DNA from: Dipetalonema caudispina
Lineage: Eukaryota > Nematoda > Chromadorea > Rhabditida > Onchocercidae
Length of the DNA: 64,000 bases
Assembly: GCA_013365325.1 (NCBI GenBank)
Contig: JABVXV010000031.1
Coordinates: 186,001-250,000, forward strand
Direction of reading: 5' to 3'
Positions 1 through 15,000 of this stretch are shown one piece after another. The notes below the pieces were generated by a model, which was given only the letters and a program-made list of their open reading frames with translations, was not told the origin of the DNA and did no database searches. The first letter of the stretch is position 1. The number at the start of each line of letters is the position of its first letter. The position numbers were made by a program, and so were the translations under genes.

Positions 1-1
1 T

Positions 2-3000
2 GATTACGACGAGCCTTCAAATTTATCTTCGGTTAATCTCAACCAAAATCCCGATCCTAAACTTTTCTCTTCAAGTCAGGCCATTTTCACTGATTCATCA
101 TCACACTCAATAATTTTAAGTCGACCTGCATCTAAGCCTGCATTAGCGATACCACATCCTACAATACCGCCACCATCTCCACCACTTTCATCGCTAAAAC
201 CTTTGTCATCGTCACCTCCTATTTCACCACAACCGCAATCAGGGGAAATTTGGAGTTCCCCATCTTCATCAGCAGGAACAAAAGTAACAACAACGACTAC
301 AGCTGGACATCTGACATTTGATATTCCAGGTGAATAGATACCATTCGCTTAGGAAATTGGATTTACTGATCCAATTTGAATTTTATCATTCGTTTTGTAA
401 GAGCTGGATAAATGTATGTTTCTTATAAATTATTCAAGACTTTGCAGTCGCTTATAATTGTTCAACTTTTCAAACTTCACTATATTTTAAAAAATTGAAA
501 TTCAGGCAAATGTTGACAATTTTGTCTGGTACAATTTCTCATTAGATTCCATCAAATCATCTCTGTTTGAGGTTTACCAGCAATCGATTCTGAAGATACT
601 GACATCAACGACTATATAAATCTCGAAATTTTACATAGTGCGCCAATAAATACTGCCATTATCGCTCATAATCTCAATAACAGTAGTGGAAATTGCTCTA
701 CGGCGGTAAGCTAATTCATTTTGTGTAAACTACGATTATACACATCCCTTCTGCCAGTTCCTGTTTATGGTTAGTATTTCCTAACTGAGTGAAATTCATT
801 CAAATCTTTCCTGAACGATGTTAAACTAATCAAGGCTATCAGTAATTTTTCCAATCATCATTTCCCTCTCTCTCTCTCTCTCTTTCTTATCGAATGTTTC
901 TGTTATCTGTTATCAACTAGAAAATGGTAAAGAAGAAACGAGTGTCCTTTGCACATTCGATCAATCGACATTTGTAACTCTTTTTTCGATCACAGTATAA
1001 AAATTAGTCTAACTGAAATAATTTCGGTTGACATTATAAGAGAATATTAAAATGAACATGAATCATTAGAGAGTACTATTAACTCCTACAAATCTGTTGT
1101 TACAACAAAAATACGTCCACAGCGCCATCCATAAGAGCAATAGCGTGCCACCATGCAGTAGCATCCATAATACGATGATACATCCACCAATTCAGAGGGT
1201 TTCAAATATCGAACGGTTGCTCATAGGATAATGTGCTATCTTCTCTTCAACATATGTATAGTTTTATGGAAAAGTTTAGATTAAAAATTCTCTTCATGAA
1301 GCGTGAGGATTGATACTATCTGAATGTTGTAAAGGAAATGCTAATACATTTTGTCTAATATCCTTCTATTTAAAGAAAATCGGATGAATGGAAATTTCAG
1401 TTGTTATTCAATTAAATTGAGGGAAATTTCATTCGAATTACTTTTACTTGTAGCTCAGCGATTAGGAAAGACAGGAAATAGAACAGATTTATAAAAGTCG
1501 TTGAAGATCTTCACTTATGCTAATAGACATTATGTTTAAAGTTTACGTCTACAGTGTTATAAAATCTTTTCGCACTTGAAATGATTTTCGTTTTTTCCTT
1601 CTTTAATTGTACAGAAGTTCATTTTAATAATACTTTTATAAAATTTGCTTCCTACTATCTAAAAAAAAAAATGCAGCCGCGATTTGTGGTAATTTTAATT
1701 TTTGTCATACAAAAATTAGCATTTCCGGGTTGAATGTATTTTTTTTTCTTTTCAGAATAAATTAACGAATTTTACACAACAAGATAAAATGAAACGAATT
1801 ACTGATATTGTCTCTCCAATCAATAGTGCTCCTACTTCGTCATTGATGGATCAGTCGAATTTTCGGGATCGTGACCAAAATGAAATAGTTGTTAATGGAT
1901 TACTGGACACTGTCACGAAGTAAGTTTACTGATTATTTATTTTGAAATTTTATCTTTTTAGCTTTGTAGTGTGTAAGCTATTTGACCAAAACAGTTTGGA
2001 GGCTTCTTTTATAGTCTCATAGTATCAGCTCTAAAATCTGAACGAAGACGTTGCTAAGTTAAGATGAAAAAGTAATACTATTATATTTGATTATGGATTA
2101 TTATTATCTTTGTCTAAATTATCGTTGAGTTATGGTGTAAATTTGTTTTAACCAATAGGAAATCGATGGAAATTTCGAAAGAAAGTTCATTTCATTCATA
2201 AATCTACGATACCATTTTTCCCATTTTCTTTTGCATATATAATTAGCAATGATGCCAATTAAATTGCTATATTTTATAAGTTCATTCATTGATACTTTTT
2301 TACTACTTCTCACCAAATTCCAAAAAGAATGTTTCATTATCATCTTCCATCGTTTTTTCGGACTCTTTCTTTTATCTTTTAATTCCTAAATCTTTCTCGA
2401 AATTTCTAAACATAGTTTAATTTTTATTCCTTTCTTCCTTTTGACGAAAATAAAACATCTTATTTTACACTAGTCGAAGAATATTAAATTATTACATGTG
2501 AAATTTATTCTTAAATCGGATCTTAGGCGAACGATATAAGAAGATTTTTTTTTTTAATTTCTATATTATATTCTTTCAGTGAGTTAATTTTGATTTTATA
2601 CTGCACGAAATGAATGAAAAATTAATTTGTACAATTTTTCGAGAATGAGAATGTTAACTTTGTGCCATTAAAATTGATAGTAAAATTAGGAAATCTGATG
2701 AAATTCACACTTCAGCAATTGCGGACTTCTATACCGCCTATGCATGAAATAATGTTTGACATATTGTATGAACGTTTTTAGTGAAGAATGATTTATTTAA
2801 ATGATAAATAGAAGACGGTACTTTTTTATGCTCAAATCGTAAACAAATTTTGAAATGGATAGGGTGGCATTTGATTTTGAGCTGAAATCTCATCCAACGC
2901 AGGTAGAGAATTATGAGTTGAAAGATTTTAAGGAAAATGTAACCACACATTATCTTGTAAATCTGAGAGTAAAATTGTTTTGATAGTTGGAGAAATGAAA

Positions 3001-6000
3001 TGTGTGATATTGACCGAAACATAATTCTTACTAATGCTTTTCGGATTTGCACAATTTGTCACCAAATTAGTCTGAAATATACCTCACTAATGAAGGTATA
3101 TTTCAAATGAATAATCCCGAAATGATGGTTTCAACGCATGACAGATTTTGTTATACATATTTGTTGATTACCGTTACCTTTCCCTGATGTCCATTTTCTT
3201 CATGTCCATTCTCAAATTTTCTACTCTCTTTTCTTCCTCGATACATTTCTCCTTTTAGCAAACGAACATAAACTTACTTTCCGTCTTTCCGAGCCTCTTG
3301 TTCAAAGACAGTTTAGTATCACTGTTAATTTTTCCTATTATAGTTATAGCGCCTAAATGAAAAGATCATTGATTCAAGAATCGATTTGAAGTAGAAAGTT
3401 TTTGAATTGAAACAATAGAATTCTTTGAGTAAGTTTATTTGTGTTTTTCATAAATGCTTGCTTTTCCATCTTTTTGTTCAACCTACACTTTTATTTGTCT
3501 GACCAGAATTTATTCTGAGACATATTATTTTCCGGAATTTCATGAAACTTATCAATTAGATTTTAAAAGCCTTGTTGCTGATTTTCTTACTCAAACGAAA
3601 ATGTTTAATCTCTTTTATAAGAGGGTGAAATAATTGGATCTATCGAGGTATAGCAATGAGTAAAAATGTGTTTTGATAGATGTTATTACCTTTCTTGAAC
3701 AAAATTTTCCGAAGATTTGCATCAAAAGTATTTTTTGAATTTTTTTTTTTTTCTGAATGTTTGACGATTGAAAAGATTCATTATTAATATTGGTTGAATA
3801 GATATTTAAGATAAATTCCAATCCAACCCAATAGCAATATCACGATCAGTGCCAGCAGACTATCCTTGTTTGCAAGAAAGCTTAGTTTCTAGGCTGAAAG
3901 TGCTGTACTGCTTTTTTTAAGATAGAAAGATAACAGAATTAAAATATTTGTTTTTAATTGATATGTTGTCTGCTATATGTTAGTGATATTTTCGTATATA
4001 AATGTACATGAACAATAAAAGTAAGTAATTTTTCAAATAAATTTCGAATAGAAACAAATTCAGTTCAACACTGATTTGTTTTTATTCCGTTTTTATTTGA
4101 ATATGTTGGGTGAATAGGAAAGAATAAAAGGTATCAGTTGACATTTTAAGTCGAGACATTGTCTTTATAAGCTCAGAAAAAAAATCATATCCCATAATTC
4201 AGCAATTCGTTAGTTAAAAATGTATTCAAGAAAGCTTTGACAGTTGATTGATCAGTTTCCATCTGCTTAATTTTTGAAATGTACGTCAAATGATATTTTG
4301 TAGATAGGCAAAATTTGAAGAAAAAAGCACTTTTATCTTTAATACTTTTCTCTCTTGATTTTATCGTATTTTCCTCGAAAACAAAGCAGAGATCATTTAG
4401 TATCAAGCAAAAATAATTAGAATATCTGTTCACAATAAATAATTTTTAGATGTGAGGATTATCATTATCGAATCATTATTATTTAACCGGGTAGAAGAAA
4501 GATTCATAAGAAAACCTAATAATGCAATGTGACGATTAGTTTTCAGTATAAGTGACTACTTTTAGTTGATCGTTCGAGTCTTAAGTTTTTCTGAGTTACT
4601 GCTTGTTTGTTTTATAAATTCCACAAAATCTTGATAATATTGACAAAGTAAATCAAGTATAGGTGCAGCCATCTTCACTATCGAATTATTTTAGTATTTA
4701 TTAGAACATTTCGAATGTTTAAGTAAAGTTTTACTGATAGAGAATCTATAAGTTTCTGAAAATCCTTTTTTGGCATCTGAATTTCGAATTTTTATAGCGA
4801 AGAAACATGCTCACTGAATTCAACGTCTATATCCATCGATCATTCACGTGATTCAGTACTTGACTTCTCAATCTGTTCCAATCCAATTGATGAAGCTGCA
4901 ATTATGGAAGAACAACTCGCTGCAAGCGGGTAGGTTGATAAGTTTCAATTTGACTTGCTCATTTATTTTTATTCACGTTAAATTTAAATTAACTTCCTAT
5001 CTATGGCTGGACTATTGGTCATTTATCATCCTGATTAGTATGCCCTGTGATTTAGATGTATTAAGTAAAGGTCCTCTACTAACTAAGTTGTCTGGAAATT
5101 TTCTAAGTGCTCCAGTAATGTTCATATCTCTTGACAAGAAGTAATTCACAAAAATAACAGTTCCCGAGATTTTAAATGAAACTTTCGAAATTGGATACAA
5201 AGAAGCAATTGAATTCGCAATATTTTATGTTGAGGACAACTCTGATTTTGTTTATGGTATAAAATTATTTAAAGATTCATTACCACAAAAGTATATTTTC
5301 GAAAGTATTTTCGGTCTTATGCTTTCTGCTTAACTGTAATTCTATCTGGCAAGGTAAATATCAAACATCTTCAAGAAATAAATTACGGCAAAATCCTTTT
5401 TGTTGTACTAAACTATATAATATCAATGGGTTGCCATTGTACTGATTAAATTTCCATCCTAACTTTACAGAAATTTACATCAGAAAGCGAAACGCCTGGA
5501 TATTTTTCATGAAAAATTACCTTAATAATTCATTCAATCACTTAATACCTAACGATTATCAACAGCTTCATGTCAAAAAGGTCAAGGATTGCATGATTAT
5601 CAAAGGAGATGAGATGTGCAAGGAAATAGAATCTACTATCCCAAGTCCATGTCATCTTATTTATATGTACAGTGACAACAATAATGAAACAGTTACCGGT
5701 CTTTCGTTTGAAACTTCGACAGTGGGCATTCCAAGTGTTGGTCACGCAACTCAAATTTTGCATGCGGTTTATATTAATATTTGTGCATCTAAAGCAGTAA
5801 ATTGCAGGGAAATGAACGATGATGTTCCACCGATCGTTACTACATTGTCATCTCGTGTACCCAAGGACATTGAACATTCGTTAATGAACCGGACAATATT
5901 TACTACTGCTGGTGCAGTTGCCTCGACAACCGACAACAATTGTCAACCGGTGTCACCAACCTTACCCTCTCTTGCCACAGCCTCTCTTTCATCTCTTTTA

Positions 6001-9000
6001 CTTAGTGCACCACCTATTGCTAGTCTCGAAGACTTGACTAACGGTGAACAAAATAGCGATATTACATCTGCAAGAGGTAACGTTGCAGCAACATCAGCAA
6101 CAAGTACTGGTCGCAACGGAATTAGAAGAAGCGATTTCAAAGGTTATTTTTTGAGTAGAGCAATCTAATAAATTGTTAAGATAGCAGAGAAGTTTAGGGA
6201 CTCCTTTCAGAATTTGCGACATAATGTCTCGTTCAGGAAAGATTCTCAGTTTAACTGATCAGGTAACTTATTCTGATCATGACTGCCCTTGGCATTTCTT
6301 TCCCTGTAAATTCTCAAATTTTAATCTGTCCTTTGTGGCTACCACCAATATCCTCGCAAGTTGATTAGGTAGATTGTAAGAAAGGCTAAATCTGTCAGTA
6401 TGGATGAATTGGTAAAACATATATATCCAAGGTGAATAGGCTTTTTTCTATTTATAGTTGTAAAATTGTATTAAAGAGGGGAGGAAAACAGGTCGAGGAC
6501 GTATTGGGCAAGAAGTCGGTAATGGTAAGGATGGTGACGATGGTGACAATGACAGCGTCTGTGGCAGAAACGATTATTATCGGCAAACATCAGCAGCATC
6601 AACAACAATAAAACGCTACATCATACGCTCAGGCTGGTTCTTTTGACTATGCCAACAATTCTCTCCCTACTACTGATCGTATCAGCTGTGGAGCGATGAT
6701 GGAATTTCGTTTTTTCACTTATTTTTCTTAGTATCTCTTGACCACTGCAGGGATTCGCGTGTGACATGTCTAGATGAATGTCTGTCCGCATCTTTTATTG
6801 TCAGAAATATAAATCATTGTCATCACAGTTGGCTGCTAAATTCAGCAGAAAAGTATTTGTTTCAGAAATCATCCTTTTTGGACTCTAAATTCTCGTTTTG
6901 TTTACTGAGCAAATATTTCTTTGGACCATTTTAACATTTTAGCTTTGAATGTTTGCAATGATGGTAAGAAATCAATAATTGCCATCACGACAGGAAATTA
7001 GTAGTAATTGTAATTCTGCTCGTAAACACTGATAACTTCATTATCATTATAGCTATCATCCTCATACCGTATGAAAACTTAGTTTCTGAGACGTTCCTAA
7101 ACTTGAACTTCTTTTCATTTCCAAAATATACAATAGCGCATAGAAGCAGTGAACATATTTGTCTTACACAATCTTCTTAGTGTGAAAGTTTAAGAAGTTC
7201 GAAAACAGGGAGGAAATTTTTATGACAGATAAGAATTGAGCAGATTTGACGACCGGTTCAAGAAGTTTCCTTTCTTCTGTTAGAGAAAATGGCACTTGAG
7301 AAGGTCTAAGTGATTTCAATATAAGAGGGAAGGTAAATTCTTTCCGACATGCACAGAGGAAGATGGGTGGTAAAGGGGCGCGTCCTATCGTTGTTTATTT
7401 GTTTGTAAATTTTGACATGGACTTGCTTTTAAATATAAGATGGGAAGTGGTAGTTTACATTTTGAGAGAGATATGAATGAAAAGATTTCCGAAATTGTGC
7501 AAGAGATATGAAGTTTTATTACTAGTAATCCCTTCGAAATAACTTCTGCCTGATATGAATATTTTGAATCCTTTATATTAACTTCCATATGTCTAAGAAT
7601 TATAATGATAAGCATGATTTAAGAACAAATCTTGATGATTTTGCATGAGAAGTTAAAGTTTATTTCAGGAATGTCAAATCCACCCTCAGAACCACCACCA
7701 CCACCACCACCGCCAAAAACCCCATCTGAATCATCGTCGCAAAGGGTAGGTCTTTGATTTTCTTCATTAAACTAAATTAGATTAAATTCATTACATTAGA
7801 TTTTGATTATATTTATTTATATATTCATCTCTTAGTACATTCCCTACAATATCACCAAAACGAAGTTGTATTCTCGTCCTCAATGAAATATGTATTATTT
7901 ACATCTTCTGATTGCTTCTTATCTGATAATTCTGATGAGATTTTGAACTCTTAATAAAACTTTCAATTGCCACTAATTTATGATTTATTTTATTTCTTCG
8001 ACGAATATTTTTGATCACTAACAATTCCTCTGTTTGTTATCATTTGTTGTTATTAAAATGCCACTACCTATCCAATTCTTCTTATCATTTCTGCAATACA
8101 AAACTTATCACTTTGAAGCAATTTAGCATTCGTAAATTTTGTTTTGTGCTGTGCATGTCATTCATATTTAATCACTCTTTAATTTGACATAAACCTATAC
8201 AATCGGTTATTTATTTCCATATCAAGTATTGTTGACTCTATCTTTACCATTTTAGCATTTTCAAATATCTCTCATCTTGTCCATCTCTCTATTTGCTCAG
8301 ATGCTCTCTACCGTTAGTTAGTAAATTTGATTCACTTTTTAAATTCCTGTAGTTTATACGAGTTGAAATAATCGAAAATTAACTGGTGACTTTTTAGACA
8401 CTGCATTATTTATAAAGGAACTCTTGTGGAAATTCAGTACTTCGTGTTGCATTGTCTTTTCTTTAATATTATTAATCTGAAAAATATGATTTGAAGATGT
8501 AAATCTAATAATTTTTTTTGAAATTTAGTTTTGCTTGCGCTTTAGTTTGTTCGACATTTCCTCTCGGCTTTCTATCACTAATTGTTATCATTTGCTATTA
8601 TTAAAATGCCACTACCTATCCAATTCTTCTTATCATTTCTGCAATGCAAAATTTATCACTTTGAAGCAATTTAGCATTCGTAGCAAATAACAAAGAGTGT
8701 TTGTTGAAGCATTTATTAGGATATCCAAATGTTAACCATCAGATTCCAAAGTTAACTTTGTGCTTTGTGTTGTAACGATTAACAATTCATTCAGTCAAAA
8801 AGGTCATAATACATATTACTATATTACAACCATTTTGATAATTAATCAGTACTTGGATTGTAGGATAGAGTTCAAGGAGAACTGATAAGTGACTGTTCGG
8901 TTTATGTTTGTTAGGATAACTCAAGTATAATGCGCGTGATTTAACATATCTTTTGACTGACAAAGTGAAAACTCATTATATGTCGTCGAATTGTTTGAAT

Positions 9001-12000
9001 TATTGTTCTTTTTGAATATATGGGAAAAAAAAATTGAAATTAGCGGAAAATGTGGCGTGTACTGGAAGACTAAATCATTCACTTCATAACTTTAGACATA
9101 GCTAATTGATTCTTTCCATAACATTTGTCAGTTATTGCCACATTTTTTTTCATATATTTCCTATTATATTTGTCGTGATCCATCTGTTGTATCAGTCCGA
9201 ATCCGGATTGCTTATTAGAATAGTGAAATAGCTATCAATTAAGCACTAATAATTTTTTAGTACAGTTGTAGTTAAATCTTTCAATTTTGCTTGGAAAAAT
9301 TTTCATTTATTTTTCTAAGAATAGCAACTAATAACGTTGTTATCAGAATCAATCCATTATGTTTGATGAATAGAAATCATAAAAATATTTGAATCATTGA
9401 TTCATCGTTTCAGTTTTCACTTTTGAGCCTTTCATTCTTTGCTTTTCCTTTTCTATCCTTCTCTTTTCCCACATTGACAGTTTTTTTTTTTTTTTTTTTT
9501 TATTCTTGCGGCTTGTGTTCATACATTTAAATATTTCAAAGCGAAGGTTTCAAGTTCCTCTTGCTAATGCTTCATATAATTTTTCTCATTTTGCACTCTT
9601 TCAGAATTCCTTTCATCGATTTTTCAACGGGGAGAATGAATCTTAATTTTTTTTTCACCTTTTATTTTAGCTTTAAATATTTCGTCACTTTAGCATTTCG
9701 CTTTCAATTAAGCTAAAGTTCCGTAGAAGCCTTATATAAGCAAACTCATCTAAAATAAATATGAGTAAAAAGTCAGCAAAATCGTGGAAAGCGAACATGT
9801 TTTCCGTATGACATGGACAACATTCTATAATTTCCCATTTAGGAGCAATACCTGAAAAGAGGCTTGTTGATCGATTGTCAGACATTTAAAATTCACAGTT
9901 ACATCTTTTTTTCCAAAGGATTTTGAAGACTCTTGGCAACTTCATTTATATAAGTGTAACGATCCATTCATTATTGCATCTTTTTTTTTCCTGAAGAAAT
10001 GTCGCCGATCATTATTCATTCGATAAATTGAATGGAATCTTTTTGTCTATTTGCTGGAAAAAAATATTTCTTTTCACATTAATTTATTGTCATAATAGAA
10101 TGATAATTCAATGAACTATGCTTGGTAGTGAAATTTCATTCCATCAAAATTATTCGTAGGAAGTCAGTTGTAAGAAATGATTCCCTTTAATTGGCAAACT
10201 ATGAATGAGCACTGAACATAATGGGAAATTTTGGTGTAATTGCTGAGTAATTAAAAAGTTTTTTGGGGAATTATAGTATATAATAGTTGAATTTCGTTTG
10301 TTTTTAATCATTAAATGAATAATTTCTTTAAAAATTCAGGAAAAAAGTGGAAATTATTCCTTCGTTTTTCTTTATTCAACACTTTTGGAAGGAAATTCAA
10401 AACTGAGAGATCACGAATAAAACTGGTTTAGGAAATTTTTCAGCCTTACAAAGAAATTTTCAATATCGGCTTACAAAAGTAACCATTCTAGGCAATAAGT
10501 CTTACGTTCCTTACTAAAATTTAGTATAAATTTGTATGAGGCAAATAGTACGACATCACAACAAGTCGAATCACTGAAGTCTTCTGAATGATGATCAATT
10601 TTTTAGAGCTGTTGATATTTCTGAAATCATTCCTTCGTCTCTGTAATTTTTAAATTTCTGCACTGAAGTCTTTTTAGTATTGTTCGTCATTTAATTGAAA
10701 TCTGCAAGAAATTCTTAATTTCTCTCCAAGCACTAAACTATTGGTAGTACATTACAAATCGCGTGATTCCTACAGCTCATAAACACTTCTAGCATTGTAA
10801 TCATTGATTTCTCTTTGTACTACAAATAACTCCTACTGCTAATACTATTAGTATTAAATGCTAACGCTTTTCATTAATAAGCCAATCGTGTCAGTGATCA
10901 TTTTTATTTTATCAATCAAACTCAATGTACTTAATTTCCGATTTGCTGAGTACATGAACTTGTGCAAGTCAAGGTAAGATAATTTGCCAGAAGATTAAAA
11001 TAAGTTAAGATACTGCTGTATTTTATCAGCTGTAGCACAACAATTTAATCAATTCCAATCATAGGATAGATGAAGCAAAAACGAACTAACTTGGATTACT
11101 TTTGGAGGTTATCATAATAATTTGCTATCATCACCAGGAGAAAAAAAAAATAAGAAGAAAAACTGATTTAGGCAATAGCTTTTGTTGTAATTCCAGAATA
11201 TAATTTATTGCGACGTTATACCGTTAAGCTAAATGAAAGTAATTATTTCGCATAATGCATCTTGTGGATGGATCCATGGAAACAAAAAGCTTATATGTAG
11301 TCTTGAAAGTTCTCGTTATTCTTGGCAACTTTTCCAATTAGTGTCAAGTTATTAGTATGGAACAAACCCTGTCACTATATATATATAGTTAAAACTTATC
11401 CGGAAGTACTAGTCGGGATAGATAAGTGGTAAAGTTTTAGAAAGTTTTGGAAGTGGTATGCATTTTTCATTTATGTTAATTGAAACGATATCAATTAAAA
11501 AGCCGTGCTATCGGATTACGTAATTTCCCCTATCCTAATTTCAGTTTCATCATCTAATTGCATGTACTAATTTTTAGTAATGATTATTGTAGCTCAGAAG
11601 ACTTAGTAAAATTGCTAACTATTTCAAATATTCTAAATAAACATCAAAGTGTATGCCGCATTCTTCCCGTTTTTCTACCATATTTTTGGATCGTAAGAAA
11701 TATGAATGAAAAATATTGCGCTTTGAGTTAATCATTTTGTTAATTTTGTAAGCGTCACTGAATTTTCAAATTTTCATTTGTTGATTCTAGAAAATAAATC
11801 GTAACATTTTGAAAGAAGAGGATAAGATATGAATTGCTACACTTAAATTTATGTTGGAAATATAGTTTTGCGAAATGCAGAAAGGTCTCCTTTGCTTTCT
11901 TTTTCAATAAATGTTTACACTGACACTTTTGTACTCTTTCTATTACTACTACTACTACTACTATTAATACTCTCCTGCAGAGAATACCTTTGTGATTAGT

Positions 12001-15000
12001 TTCATGTTGTTGTTTAGTGGGAGATGAAAGACGTATCGTTGACCGTTGTGATCAGTCGGTATTCATAATTGACAAACTGTCATGATGATTGTACAACTCC
12101 TTTTATTTTATGATATTTCTTCTTTTCACATACATTCTTCTTCTTATAAACCTCTTTCCCTCTGTTCAATTTTAACAGGTTTTCTCCTCCTCATGCATTT
12201 CATTTATTTGAGAAGTGTATCACTCTGCCAATAAATAACACATTGTTTCCAATTTGAATGGCATCTAAAAATTTTCATTGCTGTTTTCTGATACCATATC
12301 GCTATTTTTACTATCCAATCATTTTAAAAGCAACAGCAAATTCCCTTTTTTTCTGATTGACTTTAATAAAAATATGATTCAATGGTTGAATAACTGATTG
12401 ACTGATCGATCTATATTCGATTGGTTCACTGAAATCTTACTTGTTAATTCTTTGACCATCATATAAACTGGGTGAAATGTCAATGAATTGTGTATTGGAA
12501 AAATTAAACTGAACGGATATACGCTTACTTAATTTATATCACTATGAGACTTGAGTGGTGTTAATTTATAATATGTGATATGGTGTTTTGTAATAACTAA
12601 ATTCTTGATATCATTCAAGTTTTCGGTTGCTTTTTTATTAAGACTGTGCATCTGATAGACATAAAATTTGATACTTCCTTTAGGCACAGTCAAGGTCGAT
12701 TGAGACAATTCTTCTTCAATTTGAAGCGCAAAGTTTTTTTTTTTGCTCTTAAAAAAGAGCCATTATTTTTGATTTCGAAATACCTTTAGAAAGAGTCTTT
12801 TCGAAAGGACGAAGTTTTCGACATATTCGCTTTTTCTTCACTAATTATTTTTCTTTCAAGTAAGTTTGTACTAATTCGACAAAAAATTCCGCATTCCCGC
12901 TCTTCAGTTTGTCTCATAGTATCATCGTTGTTCTGTTTCCTCAAACTATTTATATTCCCTCTTACTTTTGTCTGTTTTCTCTTATTTTCTTCAACTAACC
13001 TCTCCAACAGAATCTCATTTATTAGTAAACTTGAAAACGATGATTTTCACAATTTATTTATAAATTATAAAACTTATGTGACCCTAATAATGTTATCAGA
13101 AATTTGTCGAGATATTTTAGACAATATAAAAAGTCTAAAATCACCGAAGTTTCTGTTCTACACATGTACTTGTGTATTTCCTGTCTGGTGTACTTAATGA
13201 TTTACCGAATAATTCCTAAAGTGCCAATTATCAATCCTGTCTATTCAGTCAGTCAGCTCGCAATGATGCAAATCAACTTATTTAATCAGCTTATCATTTA
13301 CACTTGCTTGAAGATCTTGTGATATGCGATCTTCCCTATGCATCGATCAGAGGAATTCATCACCTGACCATATTTAATATGTGATCTTGTCCTCATATCA
13401 GTGATTGTATATCCTTTGTGCAACTTCTAAAAGACATTTTAATTCATAAAACCCATGTAATTTATTAGTGTATTGAAAATCTTTTATACGATCAGATATG
13501 TATTTCAGATAGGTTCACCAGAATTTATCACATTTGATGAGCGATTAGAAAGAATTATAATCTCGAAAGGCACACTATGAGGGAATTTAAAAATTTTCAA
13601 GGCCACATGGCTCTTTTTTCTTAGCTTCTTTTTTGAAACAAAATTATCCCTCAAAGTCATTCTCATAGTTCAATTCTTTTATATTTCTCTTTTATTTGTG
13701 GGCTATTCAGATGAATTCCACACTTAGACAGAAAATTGACTTCTTAACTCACTACTGGCGTAATTTTTTTTTTTCAATTTTTAATTTCAATTTTCCTCGA
13801 TATTGTTATGACTCCTCCCTATTTTCCTGATGAAAATAACATCATTCTCTCACACCAGCCTTCATCGCTTTGGTCTTACTGATCCTCTAGGGTCAATGAA
13901 TTTGAGGGATTTTAAGTTCAGATAAATTAACTTTGTTGTCGATCGAAATCACTTAAGCCAGAAACATTTACATTAAACATTTAAAGGAAAATTATTTGTT
14001 GAATTTGAAAATAATAATGGAAATTTTATTGTTGCCAACTTATTAATGCAAATGTTAACTGTGATAGGAATAGAAATGCTCGTAACAAATGATAATCAAC
14101 TGTTTAGATGATAAGCTGCAAATAACTGTAAACAACAATCCTTATTACTATAATAATATTTACTACATTTTTACTGTACACAATGAAATCCTTTGCAAAA
14201 ATTGTTTTTCCTTTGGAAGGAAACTTTTATTTTTATCACATTCCCATTATAATTTTCCAACATTATTTATTTACTAGAAGCTTTCAATTATTTTCGTTTG
14301 TTTACCAAAAACTTCATTCAGCTTTGGTAATTATTTTAATCTCAAATAAATTTGGACATTCCTTAAAAATTTTTGCAGTACTGTCGAAGTTCTACAACGG
14401 AGCAACGCAATTCTGATATGTCGCGCGATGATGATATTTACGGACAGAGATCCGGTTAGTATATTTGATGTTATTTTCAGAAGATCATCTTTTATTAGTT
14501 CCCTTATTTACTTGTGTACAGTTTTGTACATTTATTTCAGTTTTTTGCTTTCCGATGTGTTCATCATTTATTTAGTTGTTTAGCTTCAGAATTCAGTGAT
14601 GAACATACTAAATACTTGTCACTTAGAAAAGCTGATGGATTATTGACTATTTACTTATCATTCTGTTATTGATAAATTGTCAAGAAGGCAGTTATTCATC
14701 ATATCACTGGTAATTTAAATGTCTCTTCTTCCTATTTCCTTTGATCAATTATTTAATTCTTTCAGATAATTCATGATTGATTTCAGAGACTCGATCCCGT
14801 ACAGTTCGCGAAATACCAGTGCAACGTACCACATCATCGATTCCTTCTTCAACTGCGACACCCATCGACTATCGTCCTTCCACAACACCATTTAGTGATT
14901 ATCATCAAGAAGAGTATTATCGAAAAGAAATACGGACTAGAACTTTTGTCACACGTTCTTCCGAAGCTCTCTCTGCACCGCCGTTATCTCGTTCATCACC

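Larger units (their letters stand above)
2..7745 (+). other. ajm-1: ajm-1 N-terminal Ser/Pro-rich exon block
   Basis: Exons 2-329, 581-705, 1756-1919, 4798-4929, 5484-6142 and 7669-7745. The first exon is open from the window edge, so the true start is upstream. The encoded part is low in predicted structure: a Pro/Ser stretch in the first exon, Asp/Asn-rich middle exons, a 659-nt Ser/Thr/Ala-rich exon, and a run of eight Pro in the last. The acceptor chosen for 5484 (ACATCAG) is mediocre. A better site thirteen bases upstream (TTTACAG, exon start 5471) was rejected because it gives the wrong phase and an early stop. The donor at 6143 is GTTATT, also weak, but the join restores a glycine codon and an open frame. 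Confidence 0.65.
7746..14378 (+). other. 6.6-kb ajm-1 intron
   Basis: The largest intron of the window, phase 0. It holds the 100-bp direct repeats, a T tract at 9481-9501, a short (TAC)n run near 11945 and a (TA)n run near 11378. No convincing coding exon was found. The small open frames at 9685-9885 (minus) and 12786-13007 (minus) have no splice or start context. Its size and position after the proposed short-isoform start would suit enhancers, but no motif was identified. Confidence 0.6.

Noticed and set aside
9685..9885. 66-codon minus-strand ORF in the large ajm-1 intron
   Set aside because: It has an ATG but no promoter, splice or family evidence, and lies in AT-rich intron where such frames occur by chance.
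12786..13007. 73-codon minus-strand Lys/Glu-rich ORF
   Set aside because: The composition follows from a pyrimidine-rich plus strand; no other support.
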